Below, piece after piece: positions 6,355 through 13,774 of a stretch of 22,674 nucleotides of DNA. The notes under the pieces are model-generated. The model did no database searches, was not told the DNA's origin, and was given only the letters and a program-made list of their open reading frames with translations. The translations under genes and the position numbers were made by a program. Source of the DNA: JACJWR01 sp044326505 (lineage in GTDB: Bacteria > Actinomycetota > Actinomycetes > S36-B12 > UBA10799); the NCBI GenBank assembly GCA_044326505.1, contig JBIRBF010000018.1, positions 1 through 22,674 on the forward strand. Reading direction: 5' to 3'. Numbering within the stretch: position 1 is the stretch's first letter; the number at the start of each line of letters is the position of its first letter.

Positions 6355-7641
6355 ATGGCGGCGCCGGACAACACGGTCTTCGACCGCGTGTCGCTCAGCG
6401 AGCGCAACTGGCTGCTCCGCGCCCTGCGGGACGAGACCTTCGGTGGCGTGCTGCTGCTCGTGGCCGCGGTCGCCGCACTGATCATCGCCAACAGCGGGCT
6501 CGGCGACTGGTACCAGAACCTGTCGAACACCGTCATCGGGCCGTCTGCGCTGCACCTGAACCTGACCGTGTCGACATGGGCCGCCGACGGGCTGCTCGCC
6601 GTGTTCTTCTTCATCGCCGGCCTGGAACTCAAGCACGAGATGGTGCTGGGGACCCTCGCCGACCGACGCAAGGCCGCCGTCCCAGTCGCAGCAGCGCTCG
6701 GCGGGATGATCGTCCCGGCTGCCATCTACGCAACCGTGAACGTGGCCTCGGCCACGGGCTCCCCCGGCGGTTGGGGCATCCCGATGGCGACGGACATCGC
6801 CTTTGCCCTCGCGGTGCTGGCAGTCGCCGGGCGCAACCTCCCCATCGCCCTGCGCGCGTTCCTGCTGACGCTGGCTGTGGTCGACGACTTGGGCGCCATC
6901 ATCGTGATCGCCTTGTTCTACTCAGACCACTTCTCCCTCGCCCCGTTCCTGGGCGCGATTGCCCTGCTCGCGCTCTACGCCTGGCTGCAGCGGCAGCGGG
7001 TCCGCGCTTGGTACATCTACGTGCCGCTGGCCCTGGCGGTCTGGATCCTGGTGCACTCATCCGGGATCCACGCCACAGTCGCCGGCGTCGCGCTGGGCCT
7101 GCTCACCCGCGTGCGCCCCGACCCGGGGGAGGATCAGAGCCCCGCCGAGCGTCTGCAACGGCGTCTGCAACCGCTATCGGCCGGCTTCTGCGTCCCCGTC
7201 TTCGCATTCTTCGCCGCGGGCGTCGACTTGCGCGGGGCAGACATCGTGACAACGCTCAGTTCCCCGGTCGCGGTGGGCGTGATCGCCGGTCTGGTGCTCG
7301 GCAAGCCCATCGGCGTCGTCGCAGGTGCGTGGCTCACCGCCCGGTTCACTCGGGCCTCACTGTCCTCGAGCCTGGCCTGGCGCGACATCATCGCCGTCGG
7401 GCTGATCGCTGGTGTCGGCTTCACGGTGTCCCTGCTCATCGCCGAGCTTGCGTTCGAACCGGGTTCGGAGCAGCTCAACGCTGCGAAGATCGCGGTGCTG
7501 CTGGCCAGCGCGGTTGCCGCGGTGGCCGCCAGCGTGGCGCTCGTCACTCGGTCCAGGCACTACGCCGCGCTCGCTCTGGAGGAAGAACGAGACGACGACG
7601 GCGACGGCATCCCCGACGTCTACCAGCGTTCCGACGGCTGA
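6355..7641 (+). CDS. nhaA: Na+/H+ antiporter NhaA with acidic C-terminal tail
   Basis: A 428-aa membrane antiporter exchanging external protons for internal Na+ (or Li+), for pH and salt homeostasis. ATG 6355 is preceded by GGGAGGG at a good distance. The open frame upstream is not protein-like. Family residues are present: PMATDIAFA with Asp147, LTLAVVDDLGA with Asp177-Asp178 (the ion-binding pair), and GKPIG with Lys317. The spacing of Asp147 and Asp177/178 matches E. coli Asp133 and Asp163/164 exactly. Multiple hydrophobic helices run from about residue 30 to 400. Unusually, the cytoplasmic tail after the last helix contains ERDDDGDGIPDVYQ (411-424), which fits the calcium-loop pattern D-x-D-x-D-G-x-x-D. 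It is followed by the holin-like gene 40 bp downstream, likely in one operon. Confidence 0.95.
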   Translation: MAAPDNTVFDRVSLSERNWLLRALRDETFGGVLLLVAAVAALIIANSGLGDWYQNLSNTVIGPSALHLNLTVSTWAADGLLAVFFFIAGLELKHEMVLGTLADRRKAAVPVAAALGGMIVPAAIYATVNVASATGSPGGWGIPMATDIAFALAVLAVAGRNLPIALRAFLLTLAVVDDLGAIIVIALFYSDHFSLAPFLGAIALLALYAWLQRQRVRAWYIYVPLALAVWILVHSSGIHATVAGVALGLLTRVRPDPGEDQSPAERLQRRLQPLSAGFCVPVFAFFAAGVDLRGADIVTTLSSPVAVGVIAGLVLGKPIGVVAGAWLTARFTRASLSSSLAWRDIIAVGLIAGVGFTVSLLIAELAFEPGSEQLNAAKIAVLLASAVAAVAASVALVTRSRHYAALALEEERDDDGDGIPDVYQRSDG

Positions 7642-7681
7642 ACGGATAACCTTCAGCCAAATGGTCAACGGTGGAGGATCC

Positions 7682-8092
7682 ATGGCGGCAACGAGTCAGG
7701 ACCAGCAGCAGAGCATCTCCCAGTTGGTGACGTCGGCGACGACGGACATCAAGTCCCTGGTGAGCGACCAGGTCGAACTCACGAAGGCGGAGGTCCGCCA
7801 GACTGCCCAGACGGCCGGCAAGACCTTCGGTCTGCTCGGTGCCGCTGCGTTCGTCGGCGTGCTGTTCATCGTGTTCCTGCTGGTGACCATCGCCTATGTC
7901 CTGGTCGCCGTGGGGCTGCCGGTGTGGGCAGGCTTCGGCATCGTGGCCCTCGTGCTGCTGATCGTCGCGGCGATTCTGGGGTTCATGGGCAAGAAGCGCG
8001 CCGAGGGGATCAAGGGCCCCGAGAAGGCTGTCGAGCAGCTCAACGCCACCAAGGCGGCGCTGACCATGAAGGCCCCCACCTCCACTTCCTGA
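7682..8092 (+). CDS. Holin-like (phage holin superfamily III type) two-TM protein
   Basis: A 136-aa protein with a soluble N-terminal amphipathic part (1-45; Gln/Ser/Thr-rich, then SDQVELTKAEVRQ), two hydrophobic helices (about 50-76 and 82-103) joined by a short GLPVWAG turn, and a basic GKKRAEGIKGPEK tail. This is the build of the actinobacterial 'phage holin family' small membrane proteins; Rv3669 holds the same place before ephE in M. tuberculosis. The name does not mean a phage origin, since no phage genes are near. ATG 7682 follows GGTGGAGGATCC, a strong ribosome-binding site; an in-frame ATG at 7661 is less likely. Function unknown, presumably envelope related. Confidence 0.8.
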   Translation: MAATSQDQQQSISQLVTSATTDIKSLVSDQVELTKAEVRQTAQTAGKTFGLLGAAAFVGVLFIVFLLVTIAYVLVAVGLPVWAGFGIVALVLLIVAAILGFMGKKRAEGIKGPEKAVEQLNATKAALTMKAPTSTS

Positions 8093-8134
8093 TCCGCCGA
8101 CCAGGCGCGTGGCGGCGTCGGGGAGGATGGCGAC

Positions 8135-9091
8135 ATGGCCGTCACCGACGATGTCCTGCGCCCCGCTGGGCCGTGGGAGCATCAACAAGTCTCGGCCAAC
8201 GGTGCCAACTTCCACGTTGCGATCGCTGGCGACGGCCCCCTGATCGTCCTGCTGCACGGCTTTCCGACGTACTGGTGGACCTGGCGGGACTTCGTGCCGT
8301 TGCTGGCGGACGCCGGCTACCGCGTGGCCGCGATGGACCTGCGCGGTTTCGGCGGTTCGGATCACACGCCGCGGGGTTACGACCCCTTCTCCACCAGTCA
8401 AGACCTGGTGGGCGTCATCCGCTCCCTCGGCGAGCCCGACGCCGTAGTGGTCGGGCACGGTTGGGGCGGTTTCATGGCCTGGACCACCGCAGCCCTGCAT
8501 CCCCGGGCGATTCGCGGCATCGTGCCGATTTCAATGGCCCACCCGCGGCGCCTGCGCGAGGCCATCCTGACCGACCGCGCCCAGCTGCGCGCCTCAAGCT
8601 ACGTGATGGGGTTCCAGCGACCGTGGATCCCCGAGCGGCAGCTCGTGGCCGACAACGCCGCCGAGATCGGCCGCATGCTGCGCGACTGGTCGGCCACGCC
8701 GGGCTGGCCGCCGCCGGCCGTCGAGGCCCAGTTCCGGACCGCGTTCGGCTACGGCAACACCGCCCACTGTGCGCTGGAGTACCACCGCTGGGCGATGCGC
8801 TCGATCCCGCGCGCCGACGGCCGCCGGTTCGTCCACGAGGTCAGCGAAGCCTCGATCAGCGCCCCGGTGCTGCATCTGCACGGATCCGCCGATCGCACCG
8901 TGCTGCCGCGCACGGCGCTGGGATCGCGGGAGTTCACCGCGGGGCCCTATGCGTGGCGGCTGCTGGCTGACGTCGGGCACTTCCCGCACGAGGAGGCACC
9001 CAGCCGAGTGGCGGACCTGATACTGGGCTGGCTTGCGGCAGGCGGCAGCTGGAACGATCCGCCGGAGGCTGACCCGCTGCGCAGGTGGTAG
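8135..9091 (+). CDS. Alpha/beta-hydrolase, EphE-like epoxide hydrolase lacking the nucleophile
   Basis: A 318-aa alpha/beta-hydrolase fold protein. ATG 8135 follows GGGGAGG. The oxyanion motif HGFP is at 41-44. The nucleophile elbow at 105-112 reads VVGHGWGG: position 109 is Gly where epoxide hydrolases have Asp and esterases Ser; the codon is GGT, one base from Asp GAT. The likely acid Asp253 (GSADRTV) and base His282 (VGHFPHEEAP) are kept, as are cap-region tyrosines (for example Tyr206 and Tyr217). The fold is intact with no frameshift, so it is either a pseudo-enzyme or uses another mechanism. It sits where ephE (Rv3670) lies in M. tuberculosis, after the holin-like gene and convergent to marP, 13 bp from that gene's stop. 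Confidence 0.82.
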   Translation: MAVTDDVLRPAGPWEHQQVSANGANFHVAIAGDGPLIVLLHGFPTYWWTWRDFVPLLADAGYRVAAMDLRGFGGSDHTPRGYDPFSTSQDLVGVIRSLGEPDAVVVGHGWGGFMAWTTAALHPRAIRGIVPISMAHPRRLREAILTDRAQLRASSYVMGFQRPWIPERQLVADNAAEIGRMLRDWSATPGWPPPAVEAQFRTAFGYGNTAHCALEYHRWAMRSIPRADGRRFVHEVSEASISAPVLHLHGSADRTVLPRTALGSREFTAGPYAWRLLADVGHFPHEEAPSRVADLILGWLAAGGSWNDPPEADPLRRW

Positions 9092-9102
9092 CCCCGCCGG
9101 GG
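9092..9102. terminator. Short hairpin between convergent ephE-like and marP genes
   Basis: CCCC-GCC-GGGG is a 4-bp stem in the 13-bp gap between two convergent stop codons. It is a weak terminator candidate at best. Confidence 0.25.
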
Positions 9103-9104
9103 AG

Positions 9105-10298
9105 TCACTCGACGACGCAGGGCCCGGTGGACACTCCCGTGCTGGCCTCGCCAACACTGCGCGACAGGCCGCGGAACTGCTCGGCGGTGAGGGCGTAGCC
9201 GACCCCCGGGTCCTCCAGCGCTTGCGCGAAGACCAGGCCGATCACCCTTCCGTCCTCGGCGAGCAGCGGACCGCCCGAATTGCCCGGCCGCACGGTGGCG
9301 TTGAGGACGAAAGCTGCTCGGTCCGGACCGGGGCGGCCATAGATGTCGCTGGCCAGCGCCGCGCCGGAGGTCAGCGTCGCGCGGACCATCGCACCGCCCA
9401 CGGCGAGGTCGCCGCCGCCGGGGTAACCGGCAACAGCGGCTTTCGTCCCGGCAGCGGCGTCGGCGCTGGTGGGGATCGGCGCCAACGGCAGGTCTGGAAC
9501 GTAGAGCACCGCCACGTCCACCTGCGGGTCGAAGCCAACCACGACCGCGCGGTAGGAGCGACCCTCGCTGGTCGTGACCCGCGGGTTGGGCATCGCCGCC
9601 ACGACGTGGGCATTGGTCGTCACGTGTTCCGGGGTGGAGACGTATCCGGACCCCGTCGCACCTGCGTCGCAGCCGGGCTTGTTGCCCGACACCTTGACCA
9701 CCGAGTCGAGCACCTCGGCCACGGCCGGGGTCGTCGCCTCCGACGGTGAGGGCGCCGCCCGACCGACCGGGGTGTCGGTGAAGCCGCCCACCACGATGGG
9801 AATGCCAGTGGAACTCACCGCTCCTGCGGCCTCGGAAAGCGCTTGCTTGGCCCGCACAGGGACGTGCTCGTCCACAAGTGCCAGCACGGTCGAGGTGCGT
9901 ACGGGATCGCTGGTCGGGTTCTCCGGCAGCGACAGGATCATCGTGGCCATGGCCCAGGCGCACACCATCGCTCCGAGTCCTGCGAAACAGGCGCCAAGCA
10001 GCGAATCCAGCCACCGCACGGGCGTCCAGTCGACGATGGCACGAATGCGTCCGCCGACGAACGCGCCGATCCCCTGGCCGATGAGTCCGGCAACGAGCAC
10101 CACACCGATGAGCAGAACGCTGTCCACGATTCCGCTCGGATGCCAGCCTTCGGCCACCTCCGGCACGAGCTTGATCGCCAGCACGGCACCGGCCACAAAC
10201 CCGACGAAGCCGAGCAAGCCCTGCACGAACCCCATCCGCCAGCCGAACAGCGCAAAGAGCAGCACGAAGCCGAGGAGGATCACATCCACCGCGTTCAT
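9105..10298 (-). CDS. marP: MarP-like membrane-anchored periplasmic serine protease
   Basis: A 397-aa protein: an N-terminal CvpA-like part with four predicted helices (about 4-20, 25-43, 58-80, 103-124), a linker, and a trypsin-fold protease domain (about 195-397). The triad is visible: His231 (TTNAHVVA), Asp261 (DPQVDVAVL) and Ser341 (RPGNSGGPLL). Cys210 and Cys395 flank the protease domain and could form the regulatory disulfide described for mycobacterial MarP. In M. tuberculosis MarP (Rv3671c) supports acid and oxidative stress survival by cleaving a periplasmic peptidoglycan hydrolase. ATG 10298 overlaps the preceding nudix stop as ATGA, and the helix begins at once. It is last in the nth-tlpA-nudix-marP operon. 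Confidence 0.92.
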   Translation of the reverse strand: MNAVDVILLGFVLLFALFGWRMGFVQGLLGFVGFVAGAVLAIKLVPEVAEGWHPSGIVDSVLLIGVVLVAGLIGQGIGAFVGGRIRAIVDWTPVRWLDSLLGACFAGLGAMVCAWAMATMILSLPENPTSDPVRTSTVLALVDEHVPVRAKQALSEAAGAVSSTGIPIVVGGFTDTPVGRAAPSPSEATTPAVAEVLDSVVKVSGNKPGCDAGATGSGYVSTPEHVTTNAHVVAAMPNPRVTTSEGRSYRAVVVGFDPQVDVAVLYVPDLPLAPIPTSADAAAGTKAAVAGYPGGGDLAVGGAMVRATLTSGAALASDIYGRPGPDRAAFVLNATVRPGNSGGPLLAEDGRVIGLVFAQALEDPGVGYALTAEQFRGLSRSVGEASTGVSTGPCVVE

Positions 10299-10957
10299 GT
10301 CTGCTCCGCATCGAGGTCGACCAACCGGGCCGGGAGCCAAGGACGCTCCCAACCCCCCATTCTGAGCAAACCATCGGTCAATCCGCCAGTAAAACCCCAA
10401 ACGATCATGTTCGCGACATCAAATCCAGGTCCGATGAACCCGCTGGGGTGCCGCACCCGGACCCTGTTGGCGGGATCGGCCAGGGCCCGGATCGGCACCC
10501 GCGCGACATCGGCGACCTCGGCCTCCTGCGCCGAAACAGGTCCGGGCGAGCGCCACCAGCCCAGCACCGGCGTCACGACGAAACCGGTCACCGGCACCCA
10601 TAGCTCGGGTAGTTCACCGACGATCTCGACCGAGTCGGGATCGACCCCAACCTCCTCGTGCGCCTCGCGCAGCGCGCAGGCGGCGGCATCGGCATCCTCG
10701 GCATCCTGCGCACCGCCCGGGAACGCGGGCTGACCGGAGTGGGCCCGCATGGCTGCTGCCCGCCTGGTAAGCAGCAGGTCGGGACCCGAGGGCCCCTCGC
10801 CGAGCAGCATGAGCACGGCGGACGGCCGCCCCTGGGCGTCCGGCGGTGGCCCGAACCGAGTCAGATCCTCCACCTGCGTCGACTTGAGGGACGTCACGAG
10901 TGGCCGGATCCAGTCGGGCAGCTGGTCGAGCGAGCGGCCCCCTGCGACGTCACGCAT
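10295..10957 (-). CDS. NUDIX hydrolase, CoA-pyrophosphatase type
   Basis: A 220-aa Nudix protein. It carries the motif linked to CoA diphosphatases (LLLTRRAAAMRAHSGQPAFP at about 61-80, matching L-L-T-x-R-S-x3-R-x-H-x-G-x3-F-P-G-G) followed by a Nudix box ending REAHEEVGV (97-105) with metal-binding glutamates 98, 101 and 102. The acidic residue that opens the box is shifted by about a residue from consensus. These enzymes cleave CoA and derivatives to 4'-phosphopantetheine plus 3',5'-ADP. ATG 10957 lies inside the end of the tlpA-like gene (8-bp overlap) and the stop overlaps marP by 4 bp, so translation is coupled on both sides. Rv3672c is the positional counterpart. Confidence 0.85.
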   Translation of the reverse strand: MRDVAGGRSLDQLPDWIRPLVTSLKSTQVEDLTRFGPPPDAQGRPSAVLMLLGEGPSGPDLLLTRRAAAMRAHSGQPAFPGGAQDAEDADAAACALREAHEEVGVDPDSVEIVGELPELWVPVTGFVVTPVLGWWRSPGPVSAQEAEVADVARVPIRALADPANRVRVRHPSGFIGPGFDVANMIVWGFTGGLTDGLLRMGGWERPWLPARLVDLDAEQT

Positions 10958-11576
10958 CGCGCACCTCGACGCCGAGGTGCTGCGCGACGGCCTGCCGCAG
11001 GGTTGCAGCATCCGCGATCTGGCCGACGATCCGGTGCACGATGCGGCCGTCGGCGGCCACCAGGTAGGTGACCGGCGGCCCGGGCCACCCGAGTGCGGCG
11101 CGGGTGGCGCCGTCGGGGTCGTACACCGACGCGATACCTGCCGCAGCAGCGAAGTCGGTGCCGGCCTGCCGGTCGTCCTGCACGTCCACGCCGAGCACTT
11201 CAAGCGCATCGCCCGCATCGGTAGCCAGCTCTGCCAGCATGGGCATCTCAGTGCGGCAGGGAACACACCACGAGGCCCACACGTTGAGCACGACGGGCGT
11301 GCCGCGCAGTCCGCTCAAGGTCACGTCCGGACCGGGCCCCAGACAGGCAAGGGTGAGGTCGGGAAGACCGTCGGGCACCGCTGCTGCGTCCGGCGTGCTG
11401 GTGGGGCAGGGCAGCCCGGCGCGCGCGCCGACGGAGGTGTTCACGGCAGCAGCGCCGACGGACGCGGACGCCAAGGCGGTGCCAGCCGCGTTGGCGCCGT
11501 CCTGCGCTCCGCAGCCTGACAAGGCGACGGCGACCACGGCCAGGGCGCCCCCAGCCGTCGCCCTCCTCGCGCGCAT
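10950..11576 (-). CDS. TlpA/ResA-like thioredoxin-fold lipoprotein
   Basis: A 208-aa thiol-disulfide protein predicted to be a lipoprotein: a basic N-terminus, hydrophobic core and lipobox ALSGC with the lipidated Cys at 22. The thioredoxin-fold domain spans about 85-200 with the active site WASWCVPC (Cys104, Cys107). A conserved-looking extra pair (Cys57 and Cys78) lies between lipobox and fold. Such proteins reduce or oxidise extracytoplasmic thiols. ATG 11576 shares one base with the nth stop (TGATG). It is embedded in the operon with marP, whose product may depend on a disulfide, which makes a functional link plausible. Rv3673c is the positional counterpart. Confidence 0.87.
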   Translation of the reverse strand: MRARRATAGGALAVVAVALSGCGAQDGANAAGTALASASVGAAAVNTSVGARAGLPCPTSTPDAAAVPDGLPDLTLACLGPGPDVTLSGLRGTPVVLNVWASWCVPCRTEMPMLAELATDAGDALEVLGVDVQDDRQAGTDFAAAAGIASVYDPDGATRAALGWPGPPVTYLVAADGRIVHRIVGQIADAATLRQAVAQHLGVEVRDA

Positions 11577-12364
11577 CAGTACTCCTCGTCTGCAGTGCTG
11601 GCACCGGCCCCGCTACCACCGGCATCGGCACCGGCGGCCACGATCTTCGCCGCCACCGCCGGGTCCGTGGGCCCCTCCCCGAAGGACGGGCACAGTCTGG
11701 CTACGGGGCACACGCCGCAGGCCGGACGGCGGGCCTTGCAGCACCGACGCCCATGAAAGATCAACCGATGCGACAGCATCGTCCATTCCCGGCGGGGGAA
11801 AAGCCCCGCGATGTCGTGCTCGACGGCCACCGGATCGGTCTGGACGGTCCATCCCAGCCGTCGGGACAACCGCCCTACGTGCGTGTCCACCGTGATACCG
11901 GGAGTGTCGAAGGCGTTGCCCAAGACGACGTTGGCGGTCTTGCGGCCGACGCCGGGTAGCGCCACCAACTGGGCCATCCGGCGCGGCACCTCGCCGCCGT
12001 GGCTCTCGCAGAGGGCGCGCGCCATGCCCTGGATGCTCGTGGCCTTGTTGCGGTAGAAGCCGGTGGAGCGGATCAGATCTTGCAGCTCCCCCGGATCGGC
12101 GCCTGCGTAGTCGGCGGCGGTCGGATAGCGGGCGAAGAGCGCCGGCGTGACCTGATTGACCCGCTTGTCGGTGCACTGCGCGCTCAGAATGGTCGCGACG
12201 AGCAACTCAAGCGGTGAGGCGAAGTCCAGCTCACAGGTGGCATCTGGGTAGGTCTCGGCGAGGACCCGGTTGATCCTGCGCGCCCGTCGGACCAGCGCGA
12301 GCCGCGACTCCCCCGTGGGCGTAGCAGGCTGATCAGCCCACTCGTCTGACTCCCGCGCCGCCAC
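11576..12364 (-). CDS. nth: Endonuclease III (DNA glycosylase/AP lyase)
   Basis: A 262-aa base-excision repair enzyme that removes oxidised pyrimidines and cleaves the abasic site. The helix-hairpin-helix LPGVGRKTANVVLG carries the catalytic Lys, and VDTHVGR the catalytic Asp. The 4Fe-4S cluster motif C-x6-C-x2-C-x5-C is complete (CKARRPACGVCPVARLC). The C-terminal tail is Gly/Ala-rich. Start GTG 12364 comes six bases after TAGGGT, so the mRNA is probably leaderless; no ribosome-binding site is visible. It heads a four-gene operon ending with marP and is divergent from rsiG. Confidence 0.93.
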   Translation of the reverse strand: MAARESDEWADQPATPTGESRLALVRRARRINRVLAETYPDATCELDFASPLELLVATILSAQCTDKRVNQVTPALFARYPTAADYAGADPGELQDLIRSTGFYRNKATSIQGMARALCESHGGEVPRRMAQLVALPGVGRKTANVVLGNAFDTPGITVDTHVGRLSRRLGWTVQTDPVAVEHDIAGLFPRREWTMLSHRLIFHGRRCCKARRPACGVCPVARLCPSFGEGPTDPAVAAKIVAAGADAGGSGAGASTADEEY

Positions 12365-12370
12365 TGTGCC

Positions 12371-12376
12371 ACCCTA
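12371..12376 (-). promoter_or_regulatory. -10 box TAGGGT, leaderless start of nth operon
   Basis: Minus strand TAGGGT, six bases (GGCACA), then the GTG at 12364. This geometry places the transcription start at the start codon. Confidence 0.55.
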
Positions 12377-12448
12377 CGCAGGGGAGAATAGAGCGGCCAT
12401 TCACGGCTGTTCGGGACGGTCGAGAAGGCGCAGGGAGAGGGCAGCGAG

Positions 12449-13012
12449 ATGGCTTCCAGGCAACCCGGCGAGGGCCAACCCACGACGGACGCAGAGGCGG
12501 CCGCTGATCGCCGTGCGGCCCGTAAGAAGGCCCGCCTGTCAGCGCCCCCGCCAGAACCGCAGGAGGAGTTCACCGAGCTCAGCCTGGCCGACCTGAGGGC
12601 CCTACACCGAGAGCTTACGGACTACGAGACGCGCGTGTCCTACTGGCGCCGACTGGTCCAGGCTCGCATGGACCTGACCTCCGCCGGGCGCCAGTCCGAC
12701 GACATAGAACGGCTGGCCCAGGCGCTGGCCGATGCACCGGGGCGTGGACGGCGCATCGCCAACCTCGACGTCATGCCGCCCGACCAGGTGCCGCCGCTGC
12801 CTGGGCTGGAGGACCTTTGGCAATACGCCCCCGGCGACGACGAGGTGCAGATCGCCGACTACCTGCTGCGGCTGGCGCAGATCGAGCGAGAGCTGTCGGC
12901 CCACCGGCACGGCCTTCACGAACGCATCGACGCCCTGCACCACGAGCTCATCGCGCGCTACCGGCAGAACCCGGCGCTGGCGCTCTCGGCGCTGCCGTGT
13001 GCGCGCACCTGA
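12449..13012 (+). CDS. rsiG: RsiG-like c-di-GMP-binding anti-sigma factor
   Basis: A 187-aa, mostly helical, soluble protein. Residues 60-75 fit the RsiG signature E-x3-S-x2-R-x3-Q-x3-D exactly (E60, S64, R67, Q71, D75). Residues 146-161 repeat it with one change (E146, S150, R153, H157 in place of Q, D161). The two copies lie on two long helices (about 44-80 and 132-173), matching the antiparallel coiled coil of Streptomyces RsiG, which binds a c-di-GMP dimer and then holds sigma WhiG inactive. The first 40 residues are polar and basic, probably disordered. ATG 12449 follows GGGAGAGGG. It is divergent from nth and 87 bp before crp. In M. tuberculosis the slot between nth and crp holds a different small gene (Rv3675). 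No sigma WhiG gene is in the window, so the partner is inferred. Confidence 0.85.
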   Translation: MASRQPGEGQPTTDAEAAADRRAARKKARLSAPPPEPQEEFTELSLADLRALHRELTDYETRVSYWRRLVQARMDLTSAGRQSDDIERLAQALADAPGRGRRIANLDVMPPDQVPPLPGLEDLWQYAPGDDEVQIADYLLRLAQIERELSAHRHGLHERIDALHHELIARYRQNPALALSALPCART

Positions 13013-13036
13013 GCCGCCCGGATGGACCTCGGCGAC

Positions 13037-13056
13037 CCGGGCAGACACCAGCCCGG
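13037..13056. terminator. Weak hairpin between rsiG and crp
   Basis: CCGGGC and GCCCGG form a 6-bp stem with an 8-nt loop in the 87-bp gap. No U-tract follows. It may attenuate read-through from rsiG into crp. Confidence 0.25.
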
Positions 13057-13099
13057 CGACGTGGAAGCATGTTGGGGATTCTGAGAGGACATTCACGAC

Positions 13100-13774
13100 A
13101 TGGATGATGTGCTGAGTTCCGCACCGCTGTTCGCCGCTCTGGACGCTGAGGCGTCCGCGGCGCTGCGAGCGTCCATGGAGACCACGACCGTGGCAAAGGG
13201 CGACGTGCTCTTCCACGAGGGCCAGCTCGGTGACCGGATGTACATCATCACCGACGGCAAGGTCAAACTCGGGCACACCGCACCCGACGGCCGCGAGAGC
13301 ATCCTAGCCATCCTCGGCCCCGGCGAGCTGCTGGGCGAGCTCTCGCTGTTCGACCCCGGGCCCCGCACCGCCACCGCCATCGCGCTCACCGATCTGACCG
13401 CCCTGGGCCTCGGCCACGCCGCCCTACGCCCCTGGCTCACCGGCCGCCCCGAGGTCGCCGAGTCACTGCTGCAGGCCCTGGCGCAGCGGCTGCGCCGGAC
13501 CAACGAGGCGCTGGCGGACCTTGTGTTCAGCGATGTCCCGGGGCGGGTGGCCAAGGCACTGCTGGAGCTCGGCGACAAGTTCGGACAGCAGATGCCCGAC
13601 GGGATCCACGTCACCCATGACATGACGCAGGAGGAGCTCGCGCAACTGGTGGGCGCTTCCCGCGAGACGGTCAACAAGGCGCTCTCGGAGTTCGCCACCC
13701 GCGGCTGGATCAAACTCGAGTCCCGCTCGGTGGTCATCATCGACAGCGAACGGCTGGCTCGCCGTTCCCGCTAG
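13100..13774 (+). CDS. crp: CRP/FNR-family cAMP receptor protein
   Basis: A 224-aa global regulator, the same length as I recall for M. tuberculosis CRP (Rv3676). The cyclic-nucleotide domain (about 8-125) has the phosphate-binding cassette GELLGELSLFDPGPRTA (75-91), with Glu80 and the Arg89-Thr90 pair that contact cAMP. A long dimer helix (about 117-145) leads to a winged HTH, TQEELAQLVGASRETVNKAL (176-195), with Arg188 and Glu189 in the recognition helix as in CRP. ATG 13100 has GAGAGG about 11 nt upstream. It follows rsiG in the same direction and its stop overlaps that of the convergent MBL gene on CTAG. No CRP-type site TGTGA-N6-TCACA was seen upstream, so autoregulation is not shown. 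Confidence 0.94.
   Translation: MDDVLSSAPLFAALDAEASAALRASMETTTVAKGDVLFHEGQLGDRMYIITDGKVKLGHTAPDGRESILAILGPGELLGELSLFDPGPRTATAIALTDLTALGLGHAALRPWLTGRPEVAESLLQALAQRLRRTNEALADLVFSDVPGRVAKALLELGDKFGQQMPDGIHVTHDMTQEELAQLVGASRETVNKALSEFATRGWIKLESRSVVIIDSERLARRSR

Noticed and set aside
7682..8092. Prophage, suggested by the holin-like protein
   Set aside because: No endolysin, integrase or structural genes nearby, and the gene belongs to a conserved chromosomal order.
8947..10374. A 475-codon minus-strand frame overlapping marP
   Set aside because: Out of frame with MarP and without domain motifs; the MarP frame has triad, helices and coupled start.
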